Assembly (NCBI GenBank): GCA_013336525.1
Contig: JAAXTM010000001.1
Coordinates: 434,001-498,000 of the forward strand
Direction: 5' to 3'
Length of the DNA: 64,000 bases
From: Geobacteraceae bacterium
GTDB lineage: Bacteria; Desulfobacterota; Desulfuromonadia; Geobacterales; Pseudopelobacteraceae
Below are positions 53,581-63,165 of this stretch, in pieces; positions within the stretch are counted from its first letter, which is position 1, and each line of letters opens with the position of its first letter. Made by a program: the position numbers and the translations under genes. Below the pieces are notes generated by a model. The model was not told where the DNA came from and did not search any database. It was given only the letters and a program-made list of their open reading frames with translations.

Positions 53581-54510
53581 GTGAAGACAATAATCCTTCT
53601 TACAGCTCTTATTCTGGTCACAGCCACACTAACGGTATCCGCAGGCGACTATACAGCCAGCTTCCTCTACTCTCTGTCCGATTTCTCCGGCACCAAACCG
53701 TTCAGTTCCGCCAGAATAAATCAGGATTTGAACAAAAACGAGATATACGCGATGATAGGAGAGGCTGTTTCAATATTCAATTCCAGCGGTATGGAAATAT
53801 ACCGTTTCGACTACGATTCTAACATCGGTATCGTATCCGATGTCGCGGTATTAGGTAACGGTCAACTCGCCGTACTGGCAAGCAAGGGACCTCTGACTCG
53901 GCTTGTACGATGCAATTTCCGGGCGGAACCATTAGGGGACATAGACATCAAAGGGTTCCCGCCCGACTACAGCGGTTTTTCTCCGAACAGAGTTTATTAC
54001 AGCGACAGCAAGTTGTACCTGGTAAGTTTATCGACTATGCGAGTGATGATTATCGATGAGGATGGCCTATTTATCAAAGGAATAGATCTCGCAAAAGAAC
54101 TCGGCATGAGCGAAAAGGAGCGTGAAGATTCAGGACTCGGCGGCTTTGCAATCGATCGGGATGGCGGCTTCGTTTTTTCCATCCCGGCCACGGCCAAGGT
54201 ATATCTGTTATCACCTGACGGGAAAACACGGGTATTCGGAAGGCGGGGCAGTGCCCCGGGTAGATTCGGCGTCGCAACCGGTGTTGCTCTGGACAAAAAC
54301 GGAAATATCCTGGTAGCGGACAAATTGCGCTGTGTCGTTATGGTTTTTGATCGCACCAACTTCGCCATGCTCAAGGAATTTGGTAATCGGGGCTTCAAAC
54401 CTGGCAATCTGATTGGACCGGATGATATTCTGGTAGACAGACAAAACAAAGTCTACGTCAGTTCGCTCCGTAGTCGCGGTATCAGCGTATATCAACTCTC
54501 TAGCAACTGA
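53581..54510 (+). CDS. NHL-repeat beta-propeller protein (second)
   Basis: 309 aa with a GTG start and signal peptide (VKTIILLTALILVTATLTVS). NHL blades include DEDGLFIKGIDLAKELGMSE, DRDGGFVFSIPATAKVYLLS, DKNGNILVADKLRCVVMVFD and DRQNKVYVSSLRSRGISVY. No heme. GGAGG is present but 13-14 nt from the GTG, unusually far, so translation may be weak or the start uncertain. Similar in kind to the propeller at 49667. Confidence 0.82.
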   Translation: MKTIILLTALILVTATLTVSAGDYTASFLYSLSDFSGTKPFSSARINQDLNKNEIYAMIGEAVSIFNSSGMEIYRFDYDSNIGIVSDVAVLGNGQLAVLASKGPLTRLVRCNFRAEPLGDIDIKGFPPDYSGFSPNRVYYSDSKLYLVSLSTMRVMIIDEDGLFIKGIDLAKELGMSEKEREDSGLGGFAIDRDGGFVFSIPATAKVYLLSPDGKTRVFGRRGSAPGRFGVATGVALDKNGNILVADKLRCVVMVFDRTNFAMLKEFGNRGFKPGNLIGPDDILVDRQNKVYVSSLRSRGISVYQLSSN

Positions 54511-54551
54511 GCCTGATTGGCTTAAATTAAATACGTACTTGTAACCACCGG

Positions 54552-55340
54552 TTATCTCACCGGTTTTATATGGCATCTCGAGCAGTCCTGTAATGGGAAT
54601 GCCACGTTAAGATGACATACACCGCAGTATTCCCCTCCATATATCTGCATCATATTGTATTTAGTGGCCCCCCTGCTTACACCGATAAAAATGTCCGGGT
54701 GGCACAACTCACAGCCATTCCACTTGGAGTGTTTCTTGTGAGAAAACAGAATATCACCCATCCATGGCGTTTTTGAATTCAGGGAGAAATCTTTCTGGGC
54801 AGGTATTGCCTTTTTCAATAAGGAACTGCCTTTGACATGGTCTTTCGGATTAATTAATCCATATTTTTCGGCCTTTTCCCAGTCGATTCCATTTCCGAGA
54901 CTGGCTTTGGGTAATTTTTCAGTAAATGTTGAAAAATCATATTTTTTCTGAACAACCTTGCCGAAAGAGTGACATCTGTCACAACGAGGCATTTCATTGA
55001 GATCAGGTGGTATTGAGCATGCTTTAAAGACAGGACCTTCGTTGGCCATCAATTTTCCGTTATGACAGGCACCGCAGTAATACCCCCTCATGTTGTCGGC
55101 CGCTTTAATACGGGTTCCACCCTTCTCCATGAGAAAACCTATGTCAACATGGCAAACTCTGCAGGTGAATTGTGAACGGTGCAGCCAATGGTCAAAAACA
55201 ACCTTTGCCATCCCCGCCTGTGGAGAAAAATTACCGATTACAACTCGGCCATAACTTTCATAAGATTGAATTGCGTATGACTCTGATAATGGCAGGCCAA
55301 CAACCATAATAATGAGCAAAATCAAGTATGATTTTTTCAT
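54552..55340 (-). CDS. Six-heme cytochrome c7/c3-like protein
   Basis: 262 aa with a signal peptide (ending SYA). Six CXXCH motifs (CRVCH, CGACH, CDRCH, CELCH, CGVCH, CSRCH) form two half-molecules of three: VVFDHWLHRSQFTCRVCH and ILFSHKKHSKWNGCELCH each begin a c7-like triheme unit, separated by about 80 residues with no heme. This suggests a duplicated triheme c7 domain. Probably a periplasmic electron carrier. Confidence 0.88.
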   Translation of the reverse strand: MKKSYLILLIIMVVGLPLSESYAIQSYESYGRVVIGNFSPQAGMAKVVFDHWLHRSQFTCRVCHVDIGFLMEKGGTRIKAADNMRGYYCGACHNGKLMANEGPVFKACSIPPDLNEMPRCDRCHSFGKVVQKKYDFSTFTEKLPKASLGNGIDWEKAEKYGLINPKDHVKGSSLLKKAIPAQKDFSLNSKTPWMGDILFSHKKHSKWNGCELCHPDIFIGVSRGATKYNMMQIYGGEYCGVCHLNVAFPLQDCSRCHIKPVR

Positions 55341-55430
55341 AACTTTTCCATCCTCTTAGTATGCAAAATTCAAAACTACTTATGCTGACTGTTTATTTTT
55401 CTGCGAAGCCTGTGATAACATCAGGAAACA

Positions 55431-55529
55431 TTACAGGTTCCATTCCGTCAGGGCACCATCTATCTGAACATAGATCCCCGAAAATTCCTGCAACAGTTCC
55501 TGGCAGGAGATCATACTCTCATTTCTCAT
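55431..55529 (-). CDS. Possible 32-codon small ORF
   Basis: MRNESMISCQELLQEFSGIY then VQIDGALTEWNL. It overlaps the end of the preceding small gene by 11 nt. The pattern C-x-E-L-L...DGxL loosely resembles the start of anti-sigma zinc-finger proteins. The ORF is very short and the evidence is limited to the overlap and composition. Confidence 0.3.
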   Translation of the reverse strand: MRNESMISCQELLQEFSGIYVQIDGALTEWNL

Positions 55530-55710
55530 GGGCTTTCTTGCCATGGACACGTTCATAGGCTTTACAAAAGGGACAAATAGCGGTTTCTACATTCTTTACG
55601 ATGGTAAAAGAGATACCTTCCTGACTGAGGCGAGCGTGACGGCAGACCGGACACAACTCGCATATTCTGGCCAAAGACCGGTCCATGGGCTTGATTTTAT
55701 CATTATTCAC
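55519..55710 (-). CDS. Small Cys-rich protein, probable zinc ribbon
   Basis: 63 aa with a GTG start and AAGGAG 7 nt upstream. It has CELCPVC and, about 27 residues later, AICPFC, giving two CxxC knuckles as in rubredoxin-like or zinc-ribbon proteins. Function unknown. It overlaps the stop of a preceding 54-codon ORF (GTGAATAA), suggesting translational coupling. Confidence 0.65.
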   Translation of the reverse strand: MNNDKIKPMDRSLARICELCPVCRHARLSQEGISFTIVKNVETAICPFCKAYERVHGKKAHEK

Positions 55711-55867
55711 GTTTCAGCTCCTTCCCGCGGGAGAATGTCCTGCCCAGTAACAGACTCGTGCCGAGGTCCTCATTATGCCAGAAACCGTTGGCGCTGGTAA
55801 AGCCTTCCGGATGTCCCTTAAAACCTATATCCATGTCAAAGTTCACCAGCCTTGACAAGGAAATCAT
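55703..55867 (-). CDS. Possible 54-codon small ORF
   Basis: MISLSRLVNFDMDIGFKGHP followed by EGFTSANGFWHNEDLGTSLL and a basic tail ending KELKRE. AAAGG lies upstream and the stop overlaps the next gene's GTG by 8 nt. Not recognised; the amino-acid composition is ordinary and the coupling favours a real gene. Confidence 0.45.
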   Translation of the reverse strand: MISLSRLVNFDMDIGFKGHPEGFTSANGFWHNEDLGTSLLLGRTFSRGKELKRE

Positions 55868-55984
55868 GAATGATACCTTTAATCCATATACAGGCAGAAA
55901 GAAACAGCATTCAAACCATCATGTATCACAAATCTAAAAACATTCATTGTCCGGAAACTGCGGATGTAAGAACGGAGAATACGC

Positions 55985-56578
55985 ATGAACCGGCAAATTG
56001 ATGAGCTTATCGAGAAGATAAAGACGTTGGAAGAAGAGTTGGAGGTGGAACTCAGGAAAAGACGTGATGAATTTCAATTCATTATTGATGAGAAACGGGT
56101 CCGTTTCGCCGAAGAGGTCGCACGGCAGCAGCGCCGCTTCAAGACCGGGCTCTTTAGCTACCTGATCAAATCAAAGCCGCTGAATGTGCTGACCGCTCCA
56201 CTCATATACTCAGGCCTTGTACCGTTCCTTCTTCTCGACTTTTTTTTATCGCTCTACCAGATAATCTGCTTCCCGATCTATGGCATTACGAAAGTCAAAC
56301 GATCGGAGTATATGGTGTTTGATCGTGAGGACCTGCCATATCTGAACATCATAGAGAAATTCAACTGTTTTTACTGTTCCTACGGCAACGGTATGGCAGC
56401 CTATTTCCGGGAAATTACGGCGCGCACCGAACAGTACTGGTGCCCGATCAAGCATGCCCGCCGCATCAAAGCAGCCCATTCCCGCTATCCACGTTTCTTT
56501 GAGTTCGGCGATGCAGAAAGTTACCTCAAGGGGTTGGAACGTATCAGGAAAGAACTCAAGACAGATGGTAAAATATAA
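55985..56578 (+). CDS. Conserved membrane-associated protein, unknown
   Basis: 197 aa. An N-terminal coiled coil (about residues 1-52, IDELIEKIKTLEEELEVELR) is followed by a hydrophobic hairpin at 70-105, then a C-terminal domain with CFYCSYGNGMAAYFREITAR and WCPIKHARRI, which may bind metal through Cys residues. CGGAGA precedes the ATG. I recall similar proteins as conserved hypotheticals in Geobacter but know no function. Confidence 0.75.
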   Translation: MNRQIDELIEKIKTLEEELEVELRKRRDEFQFIIDEKRVRFAEEVARQQRRFKTGLFSYLIKSKPLNVLTAPLIYSGLVPFLLLDFFLSLYQIICFPIYGITKVKRSEYMVFDREDLPYLNIIEKFNCFYCSYGNGMAAYFREITARTEQYWCPIKHARRIKAAHSRYPRFFEFGDAESYLKGLERIRKELKTDGKI

Positions 56579-56648
56579 ATGCAATCCCATCGTTCAGCAG
56601 ATCATGCTGGCCACAAGTCTGGACCCGGATGAATTTCTGACTGCGTGA
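56565..56648 (+). CDS. Possible 27-codon small ORF
   Basis: MVKYKCNPIVQQIMLATSLD-PDEFLTA. It begins inside the last codons of the preceding gene and ends 28 nt before the methyltransferase. No clear ribosome site; listed only because it fills the gap in an operon-like run. Confidence 0.25.
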   Translation: MVKYKCNPIVQQIMLATSLDPDEFLTA

Positions 56649-56675
56649 AAACATCCGGGCAGCGGAGGGAAAACC

Positions 56676-57392
56676 ATGCAGATACGAATATTGATAATTG
56701 CATTGCTGCTGACAGCCGCACTTTCCCCCGATCTGACAGCTTCTGATATATTCCAGGAACAGCGCCGAACAATGGTATCGCGAGATATCAAGGGGCGCGG
56801 CATCCGCGATCTGCGGGTGCTGGAGGCGATGGAGAAAATCCCCCGCCATCTGCTGGTGAGTGAAAGCTACCGACATGAAGCTTATGCCGACCACCCGCTC
56901 CCCATCGGCGAAGGACAGACTATCTCCCAGCCTTACGTGGTTGCCCTGATGACGGAATCGCTCAAACTGAAATCCACCGACCGTGTACTGGAAATCGGGA
57001 CCGGCTCCGGTTATCAGGCGGCGGTTCTGGCCGAGATAGTCCGGGATGTCAAGAGCATCGAGATCCGGCAGGGACTGGCTCAAACAGCGACTGCGAGACT
57101 GAAGGAACTTGGCTATGCCAATGTGATGGTGAAGTACGCCGATGGCTACTTCGGCTGGGGGGAACATGCCCCCTTCGACGCTATCATCATAACAGCAGCG
57201 GTGAACCATATCCCGCCGCCTCTCATCAAACAGCTTAAAGAGGGGGGGCGCCTGATCCTGCCTCTCGCAAGCACGGTATATTACCAGACGCTTACACTGG
57301 TGACAAAACTCAAGGGTGGCGAACTAGACGTTCAGCAGCTTGACCCGGTCAGATTTGTGCCGATGACCGGCGAGGCGAGAAAAAATCACTGA
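56676..57392 (+). CDS. pcm: Exported protein-L-isoaspartate O-methyltransferase
   Basis: Repairs isoaspartyl residues with S-adenosylmethionine. 238 aa. The N-terminus is a signal peptide ([20 protein letters not shown]), so the enzyme is probably periplasmic. Motifs: [19 protein letters not shown], the SAM loop [18 protein letters not shown], and [16 protein letters not shown]. Its last 7 nt overlap the converging gene's 3' end. Ribosome site GGAGGG. Confidence 0.92.
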   Translation: MQIRILIIALLLTAALSPDLTASDIFQEQRRTMVSRDIKGRGIRDLRVLEAMEKIPRHLLVSESYRHEAYADHPLPIGEGQTISQPYVVALMTESLKLKSTDRVLEIGTGSGYQAAVLAEIVRDVKSIEIRQGLAQTATARLKELGYANVMVKYADGYFGWGEHAPFDAIIITAAVNHIPPPLIKQLKEGGRLILPLASTVYYQTLTLVTKLKGGELDVQQLDPVRFVPMTGEARKNH

Positions 57393-59752
57393 ACGGATAT
57401 CTTCCGGAGAATAAGAAAAGCCAGCAGATAAGCGGCGGCACCCAGCAGGAGCACTGACCGGAATCCTGCGCTAATGGCTGTCATGACTGCCAGCAGCGGA
57501 GCCAGTACCGAAAAGACACCATTGACGGTCCAGGCCCATGGAATCAACGCTGGCTCCACCTGTCCGAGCAGCTTGAGGCCGAAGGGGAACGGGATGCCCA
57601 TCAGCGAACCGGGAAGCGCCACAATAAGGCAGAAAAACAGACCGCGGAGCAGAAGCGGCCAGGGCGCGGCGATGATGAACAGTGAAGGCAGCAGGAGTGC
57701 GCAGAGTGCCGCAAGGATTGCCAGCAGAAGAAGCGTGGCCGGCTGCGACACGACCGGATAACGGTGGCTAAGGAAACTGCCGATCCCGGAACTGATGAGG
57801 ATCGAGGCGAGCACCGCCGCCACCGCCACCGGCGGGTTTTCAAGCGGCAGAATCAGCTTCTGAATCAACGCCACCTCCACGAACATATAAGCAAGGCCAA
57901 GCAGGGCAAAGTACGGCAGGAAACTCCGCCGCGCAGAGCGAGCGTATCTTGTGCCAGGTTTTCCGGCCAAAGCCGGCAGCGCCAGCAGCAGGGCGCTGAT
58001 CACTACGGCCTGGACGAGAATAACCGGCAGTATGTAGCCGCCATCAAGAAAAAACTGCCATTTCCCCCCCATGGCATGGAATGTCTCCGGAATCCTGTCC
58101 AGCTTCAGAAAGTGTGAAAAGAATGGCGCCTCGTCCCATACCGGCCTGACGTCGAACAGATAGCCGTTCAGGAATGAACCCCTCTCCGTTGGCGAAATGA
58201 TGGCGCGGAAGCCATTGAAATAGTCGAAGTCCCGCGTCCTGACATGGACGTTGCTCTCCCCCGCTTCAGCACCGCTCAGCCAGGCCAGGTCAAAACGCTT
58301 CTCCCTGGCAAACTTTCTGACCGCCGCCGTTTCACCCGCAGTGAACGGTGATCTTTTGGCCAGTATCGTAACGGTTCCCCAACTTCTGATAGCGGCCAGA
58401 TGACTGCCTGGCTCCTTTACTCCCATATCCTGAAGGGCTGTTGCCAGAGTGGCCATAATGCGCAGTTCGGTTCGCGGCGGCGGGATGATAAACAGGTTGA
58501 ACGACAATATGCCGTTGTCACGAAGATGCCACAGATACTCTCTGAAAGCCTCCACGGTGAAACGATAATCTTCGGAAAGGCCGAAGGAACCGGATGGCTC
58601 TGTACCCTGAAGCGATATTTCGATCAGATCGAAACGCCTCGTCTCTCCGGCAAGCCACGATCTTCCGAGGCCGACCCGGCTCTCTTCCCCATAGATGTCA
58701 CCGGAGAAAAGCTGCAGCTCCTCATGTATGGCCCGCTCCAGTGCGGCTACACTTTCCACCGTTGCAATCTCCCTGGCACCATGACGGCGCGCTGTTAAAA
58801 CCGGCAGTCCCCCCCTTGGATCAAGGATCAGTACCTGGGCGCGCGGGCCGAGTGCATACGGAAGTGCGGCTGGAAGGTGTTCAAGAAAGGTCAGTTTTTC
58901 CGGATCTGCAGCCGACGTAACGGCATTTACCTCGCCGCCGTCGATGCTGACGCCGATCTGTTCCGGCAGCGGCTCCAAATAGCGCAGACTTAAGCCCGGA
59001 GCGTAGCGGACCGCCGGACTCCGGAACGTGTCGATGCGGGTAAATGGGGTATACCAGGTGCGGATATGCTCTGCACCGGGAAATTTCAGGGCCGCCTCTA
59101 ATCCCTTGAATTGTGACATCCGCGGTCGGCAGAAGTCGGGTTGGATAATGAGAAGGGCAACAAGGGATGCTGCAGGGAGAAGTGCGGCTACCCTGAGTCG
59201 CCTGTCACCCACGAGACATGCAGCGGCAACCACGACCAGAGCGATGATAAAGACCCCCTGTTCGGGGGGAACATGTCCCATCAGCAGCAGAATGCCGATC
59301 GAACCGATCCCTGCGCCAATCATATCCGCGCCGTAGAGCAGCCCCGCACGATAGCTTTCTATGCTGAAGGCTGCAGCAATGACGAGTCCGGTAAAGAAGA
59401 ACGGCAGCGCCAGACAGAGGTAGGTCAGCAGGATGTTGATAAGCTCCCATTTCTCCCAGGCCAGTCGGACCGGATCGAAGGCGACCATGTTGGCAAGGAG
59501 GAAGCCGCCCGGCATGGCGATACCCAGGGCAAGCGCATACCAGCTGATACGGTCCAGCTTTTTCATGCCGGGGAAGATTGCCAGGATAGTGCCGCTGGCG
59601 GCGAAGCCGAGCATGGCAATGCTGATAACCATAAAGGCGAAGTGATACCAGATGGTGATGGAAAAGACGCGAGTAAGCAGCACCTCAAAGGCGAGGGTCG
59701 CCATGGAGATAAGGAAAATCAGCGGCGGAATTCTGGACTCCGGATTTTTCAT
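57386..59752 (-). CDS. Spermidine-synthase-like polytopic membrane protein
   Basis: 788 aa. An N-terminal block of about six membrane helices begins [21 protein letters not shown] middle Rossmann-type domain (about residues 230-500; [30 protein letters not shown]) resembles polyamine aminopropyltransferases. A C-terminal block of about six helices ends the protein. This membrane-fused family is of uncertain activity. The putative catalytic Asp region (DLIEIS) differs from canonical spermidine synthase, so transfer of aminopropyl groups is doubtful. Confidence 0.82.
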   Translation of the reverse strand: MKNPESRIPPLIFLISMATLAFEVLLTRVFSITIWYHFAFMVISIAMLGFAASGTILAIFPGMKKLDRISWYALALGIAMPGGFLLANMVAFDPVRLAWEKWELINILLTYLCLALPFFFTGLVIAAAFSIESYRAGLLYGADMIGAGIGSIGILLLMGHVPPEQGVFIIALVVVAAACLVGDRRLRVAALLPAASLVALLIIQPDFCRPRMSQFKGLEAALKFPGAEHIRTWYTPFTRIDTFRSPAVRYAPGLSLRYLEPLPEQIGVSIDGGEVNAVTSAADPEKLTFLEHLPAALPYALGPRAQVLILDPRGGLPVLTARRHGAREIATVESVAALERAIHEELQLFSGDIYGEESRVGLGRSWLAGETRRFDLIEISLQGTEPSGSFGLSEDYRFTVEAFREYLWHLRDNGILSFNLFIIPPPRTELRIMATLATALQDMGVKEPGSHLAAIRSWGTVTILAKRSPFTAGETAAVRKFAREKRFDLAWLSGAEAGESNVHVRTRDFDYFNGFRAIISPTERGSFLNGYLFDVRPVWDEAPFFSHFLKLDRIPETFHAMGGKWQFFLDGGYILPVILVQAVVISALLLALPALAGKPGTRYARSARRSFLPYFALLGLAYMFVEVALIQKLILPLENPPVAVAAVLASILISSGIGSFLSHRYPVVSQPATLLLLAILAALCALLLPSLFIIAAPWPLLLRGLFFCLIVALPGSLMGIPFPFGLKLLGQVEPALIPWAWTVNGVFSVLAPLLAVMTAISAGFRSVLLLGAAAYLLAFLILRKISVQ

Positions 59753-59961
59753 CGGTTCATCCTGTGAAAACTGGCTGTACCTTTGTGTTATGACATATTC
59801 ATATCCGTAAATTATACCACCGGATAATCAGAATCCTCCCCACCTGCAAAAATAGTAATGCCGCCTGTAATCAATTAAAGTCTCCCTACCTGTCTTGCCG
59901 GGTGCATGTAATATGGTATAAAACTATCATGTCCATGGCATTCCCTTCCTATGGAGGAGAC

Positions 59962-60027
59962 ATGGTAATAAAAAGGTCGGGGCCAGGCGTTTTATCCATC
60001 ATAATTTTTGGTTGTGTGATCCGATGA
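59962..60027 (+). CDS. Possible leader ORF coupled to the hydrolase gene
   Basis: 21 codons, MVIKRSGPGVLSIIIFGCVI-R, with GGAGGA just upstream. Its TGA overlaps the ATG of the next gene (ATGA). The next gene has no ribosome site of its own apart from this arrangement, so translation through the small ORF probably delivers ribosomes to it. Confidence 0.5.
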   Translation: MVIKRSGPGVLSIIIFGCVIR

Positions 60028-61157
60028 AACGCCGCCTTCCATTTCGCTACATCGAACCGGTTTTCTTCGGTGGACTGCTGGATGATCCTCTTCTCTTCCT
60101 GCGGATCCGCCCCTTGAAGAGAGCGCTCCTCTTCGATTGCGGCCAAATCGCCCATCTTGCCAAAAGGGTCGTCAAACCTATTGATGCGGTCTTCATCACC
60201 CATGCCCATATGGACCATATCATGGGCATCCCCACCCTCGTCCGCCATCATCATGTATCGCCTCGCCCTCTTGACATATTCGGTCCTCCCGGGATCGCCG
60301 AACGGGTCTACCATCTCCTGATGGGTTTCGATTGGAACCTCTGCGAAGCGGACTGGTTCTCGCTGCGCGTTCACGAGATTGGACAGAATATGATACTCCA
60401 CTACAGCTTCCCTGGTCCGGAGGGGTTCGCCCGCCACTTTGACGGTGAAGAACCGCGCAACGGACGGGAAATATGGTCATGCAGCTATGCTGCCGTCGAG
60501 GCGGAACTGCTGGATCACAAAATACCGGTTCTGGCCTACAGAATCGTGGAACGGCCGCACTATGCAATCGATCCCGGGCTTATGGAGAAGCAGGGTCTTC
60601 TGCCGGGTGACTGGATCCGTGATCTGAAGAGCCGTGTCTGGAAGGGGCGCTCGGAGTCAAAGGTCACGGTGATCCGCCGCGACGGCGATGCCGTGCGGGA
60701 GGAAGCTGTAGATGATCCGCATAGATTCTACAAAGGCATTGAGGCGAGGCAGTCCTGCGCCTCGATCGGCTATCTGTGCGATGTCGGGTGGACGACGGAA
60801 AACCGTGCAAGGATAGAAGCGTTCCTGAGCGATGTTACCCTGCTCTGCTCCGAATGCACCTTCCTGGCGGCCGACGTCGACAAGGCCAGGGCATCGTACC
60901 ACTTATGCACTGCCGACCTGAACGTTCTGGCCGCCGGACTGGCGCCGCGTTTTCTGCTGCCGATGCATCTCTCCAAGAGCTATCTTCTCCGCACGGTGGA
61001 TCTCTACGAAGAACTTCACCCGCCCCTGACAACAACAATCCTGCCGTTGCCGATGCATCTCGTACCCGCTCCGCTGACAGTGCAGGATGTGGATGAGTGG
61101 CTGCGCCCGCGCGGAAACCCTGAAAATCCAGCAATCGGTGATAACAGTGAAAATTGA
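60024..61157 (+). CDS. Metallo-beta-lactamase fold hydrolase, RNase Z-like
   Basis: 377 aa from ATG 60024. The zinc-binding signature THAHMDHIMG with downstream His/Asp ligands places it in the metallo-beta-lactamase superfamily, near ribonuclease Z or arylsulfatase-like members. LCDVGWTTENRARIEAFLSD and PMHLSKSYLL are further family features. Substrate not determinable. Start overlaps the upstream mini-ORF. Confidence 0.85.
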   Translation: MKRRLPFRYIEPVFFGGLLDDPLLFLRIRPLKRALLFDCGQIAHLAKRVVKPIDAVFITHAHMDHIMGIPTLVRHHHVSPRPLDIFGPPGIAERVYHLLMGFDWNLCEADWFSLRVHEIGQNMILHYSFPGPEGFARHFDGEEPRNGREIWSCSYAAVEAELLDHKIPVLAYRIVERPHYAIDPGLMEKQGLLPGDWIRDLKSRVWKGRSESKVTVIRRDGDAVREEAVDDPHRFYKGIEARQSCASIGYLCDVGWTTENRARIEAFLSDVTLLCSECTFLAADVDKARASYHLCTADLNVLAAGLAPRFLLPMHLSKSYLLRTVDLYEELHPPLTTTILPLPMHLVPAPLTVQDVDEWLRPRGNPENPAIGDNSEN

Positions 61158-61171
61158 GAAGTGTGACTGAT

Positions 61172-61270
61172 ATGGCCGAACCGTTCATAGGGTGCAGCGG
61201 TTTCAGCTATCCGCACCGGCGCGGACGCTTTTATCCTGATTTGCTTCCTCCAGTTGATGTCATGCCATGA
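61172..61270 (+). pseudogene. DUF72 (YecE-like) N-terminal remnant
   Basis: 32 codons, MAEPFIGCSGFSYPHRRGRF then YPDLLPPVDVMP, ending in TGA. The opening IGCSGFSYPHRRGRFYP matches the DUF72 signature (IGTSGWSYxHWRGxFYP). A normal member has about 240-270 residues. The rest is absent and the next gene's 3' end lies 18 nt away, so a deletion is likely. Confidence 0.7.
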
Positions 61271-61287
61271 CTGAGCCAGTAACTGCT

Positions 61288-62196
61288 TCACAGCCACTCC
61301 TGTTCAATCTTTCCCTTCAGATTCCCCCACAGAGAACCGAGAGGCAGATCAAACAGGGTGGATGCCCCGTAACGACAAGCCGGAATTGCCCTTGCAGCGG
61401 CGGTCATGACTGCGGTGGTCAGTGCCGGCTCTGAATAGCGCCCTTCAAGCAGCAGCATCTGGTGATCGCTATCAGCCGCAGAGCCGCGCCTCTCAAGAAG
61501 CACCCCGTATCCCTCCTCTTCCAGCACCCGAATATCCTCCACAGGAAAAACAAGTGTCTCCTCGTCAAGAAAGAGCGGGTCGCTCATGATCGTTGTCTCG
61601 ATCCTGTCCAAATCCGCCCCTTTCTCAATTTCAACATACACGTAGCGCTGCAGCTTTCCATCAGCTGAGCGGAGTTCGGTGGACAGAGCCGCCCGCACCC
61701 CCGGGACGGCGCGGGCGGCGTTGGTATGGTGGAGGCTCGGCGCCGTATGCCATGAGGTTTTCGTGTGCCCTCTGGGGGTAAGCAGGGAAAACAGGGCGCG
61801 AAACAGCGATAGTGCCCCCGGATTCCAGCCAGCCCCGACTATAGCCCGAACCTTATGGAGGGACGCAATCCGGTCTATTTCGTCACGGTGTTCCCGGAAC
61901 AGTTTATCATGCAGCGTCGCACATTCTACGATGGGCGTACCGTGCTGGAGTAGATCTCGGGCCGTCGGCAGTACCTCCATGGTGGGCACGCAGATGAGTG
62001 CCGCATCGACCCGCACCAGCTCTCTGGCGTGAGAGACCACCGGAATATGAGAAAAACGGGCGGGAATTTTTTCGGCAAGGCTTTCCGGGCGTCGCACGAT
62101 GCCGGCCAGGGACAGCTGATCATCTTCAACGATTGCAGCTGCGCAGGCCTTTCCCAACATACCGAAGCCGATAACAGCCAGTTGTAACTGCTTCAT
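61288..62196 (-). CDS. Diaminopimelate dehydrogenase-like oxidoreductase
   Basis: 302 aa. A Rossmann N-terminus (LAVIGFGMLGKACAAAIVED) is followed by GAGWNPGALSLFRALF, similar to the GWDPGxFSxxR region of meso-diaminopimelate D-dehydrogenase, and a conserved C-terminal segment. The assignment to the DapDH group within the Gfo/Idh/MocA-like fold is moderate; the true substrate may differ. GGGG-type site before the ATG. Confidence 0.7.
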   Translation of the reverse strand: MKQLQLAVIGFGMLGKACAAAIVEDDQLSLAGIVRRPESLAEKIPARFSHIPVVSHARELVRVDAALICVPTMEVLPTARDLLQHGTPIVECATLHDKLFREHRDEIDRIASLHKVRAIVGAGWNPGALSLFRALFSLLTPRGHTKTSWHTAPSLHHTNAARAVPGVRAALSTELRSADGKLQRYVYVEIEKGADLDRIETTIMSDPLFLDEETLVFPVEDIRVLEEEGYGVLLERRGSAADSDHQMLLLEGRYSEPALTTAVMTAAARAIPACRYGASTLFDLPLGSLWGNLKGKIEQEWL

Positions 62197-62392
62197 GGTC
62201 GCCCCTTATCGTGATGGTGGAATTACCTGCTCCTTTAACCAGCTCCTTTTCTTGCTGCCTAACAGAGTATAGCTGATAATTCCGATTTATAAAGGAGGGT
62301 AGAATTATTGAATAACCGAGCTATAATTCTGACATATACAGGAAATGACGGTTTTCAGGGGCTTGACTACGGAATGGCGGGAGGTGGTCTAA

Positions 62393-62575
62393 ATGGCAGA
62401 TAAATGTGATAAAAAACAGGGGGAGATGACATCCTTATTCTGTCCTGTCTGTGAAGAAGAGCGGACCTTTGTATGGGCAGTGTGGAGCGGAGTTGAATTT
62501 TTCGGCTACCCGCCGGAACAGGAATGCGGCTGGAAATGCAGTGCCTGCGACAGCATGTTCCGCCAGCCACCCTAG
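62393..62575 (+). CDS. Small zinc-ribbon-like protein
   Basis: 60 aa. Two CxxC pairs (FCPVCEEE at about residue 17 and KCSACDSM at about 50) suggest a zinc-binding knuckle. GGGAGG lies upstream at good spacing. Function unknown. Confidence 0.65.
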   Translation: MADKCDKKQGEMTSLFCPVCEEERTFVWAVWSGVEFFGYPPEQECGWKCSACDSMFRQPP

Positions 62576-62644
62576 GGATTTAACTGAGTAGGATCACCGC
62601 CCGGCCATTGGCGCTGTTCATAATTTTCGGGGCGAATCTGGATA

Positions 62645-62890
62645 CTATTCCATCGGAACAGGCAATTTACCGGTAAAAAAAACTTTCCGGTACTCTTCAT
62701 TGAGAAGTCCGAGTACGCAGTGGTGTTCACGCCCCTCTACAATTCCCTTGACCGCAGAAAGGAGCATGGAATCCGTGCGCGGCATGAGCTGGCTAAATCG
62801 CCGGATATTGGCCTGCTCAAATTCCTCATGGATAGTTGGAAAATAAATGTGAGCAGCGCCGGCAGCTCCCCACCCGCCTATTTTTTCCAC
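62645..62890 (-). CDS. Conserved hypothetical, 81 codons
   Basis: The sequence IYFPTIHEEFEQANIRRFSQ and LMPRTDSMLLSAVKGIVEGR looks like real protein, but the start (GTG at 62890) overlaps the preceding gene by 13 nt and has no good ribosome site. It may be truncated at the N-terminus or coupled to that gene. Confidence 0.45.
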   Translation of the reverse strand: MEKIGGWGAAGAAHIYFPTIHEEFEQANIRRFSQLMPRTDSMLLSAVKGIVEGREHHCVLGLLNEEYRKVFFTGKLPVPME

Positions 62891-63090
62891 AATGATGAGG
62901 ATTTTTGTGCTTCTGCAACAAGTTGATTATCTGTTGCAGCAGCGACAGGCTCTGATAATGTTGAAGTAGGTTCTCGAGTTGTAACTGACAGTTCCGCCTC
63001 TGCTGTATCTTCTGCCGCAACGGCATAGCCGGGTAGTAATACTGACATAAACAACAGAGAAATAATGGCGATGTGTATTATCCATCTCAT
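62878..63090 (-). CDS. Small exported peptide, unknown
   Basis: 70 aa. Signal peptide IAIISLLFMSVLLPGYAVAA followed by an acidic Ser/Thr/Glu-rich tail ending in SLWKK. AAAGGAG 8 nt before the ATG. No family recognised. Confidence 0.6.
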   Translation of the reverse strand: MRWIIHIAIISLLFMSVLLPGYAVAAEDTAEAELSVTTREPTSTLSEPVAAATDNQLVAEAQKSSSLWKK

Positions 63091-63165
63091 AGGCGAAGCT
63101 CCTTTTCCCGTTGCAATATGCAGATTCTACAAAGTCTCTTCATTCATCAATCTGGCGTTATCCCT

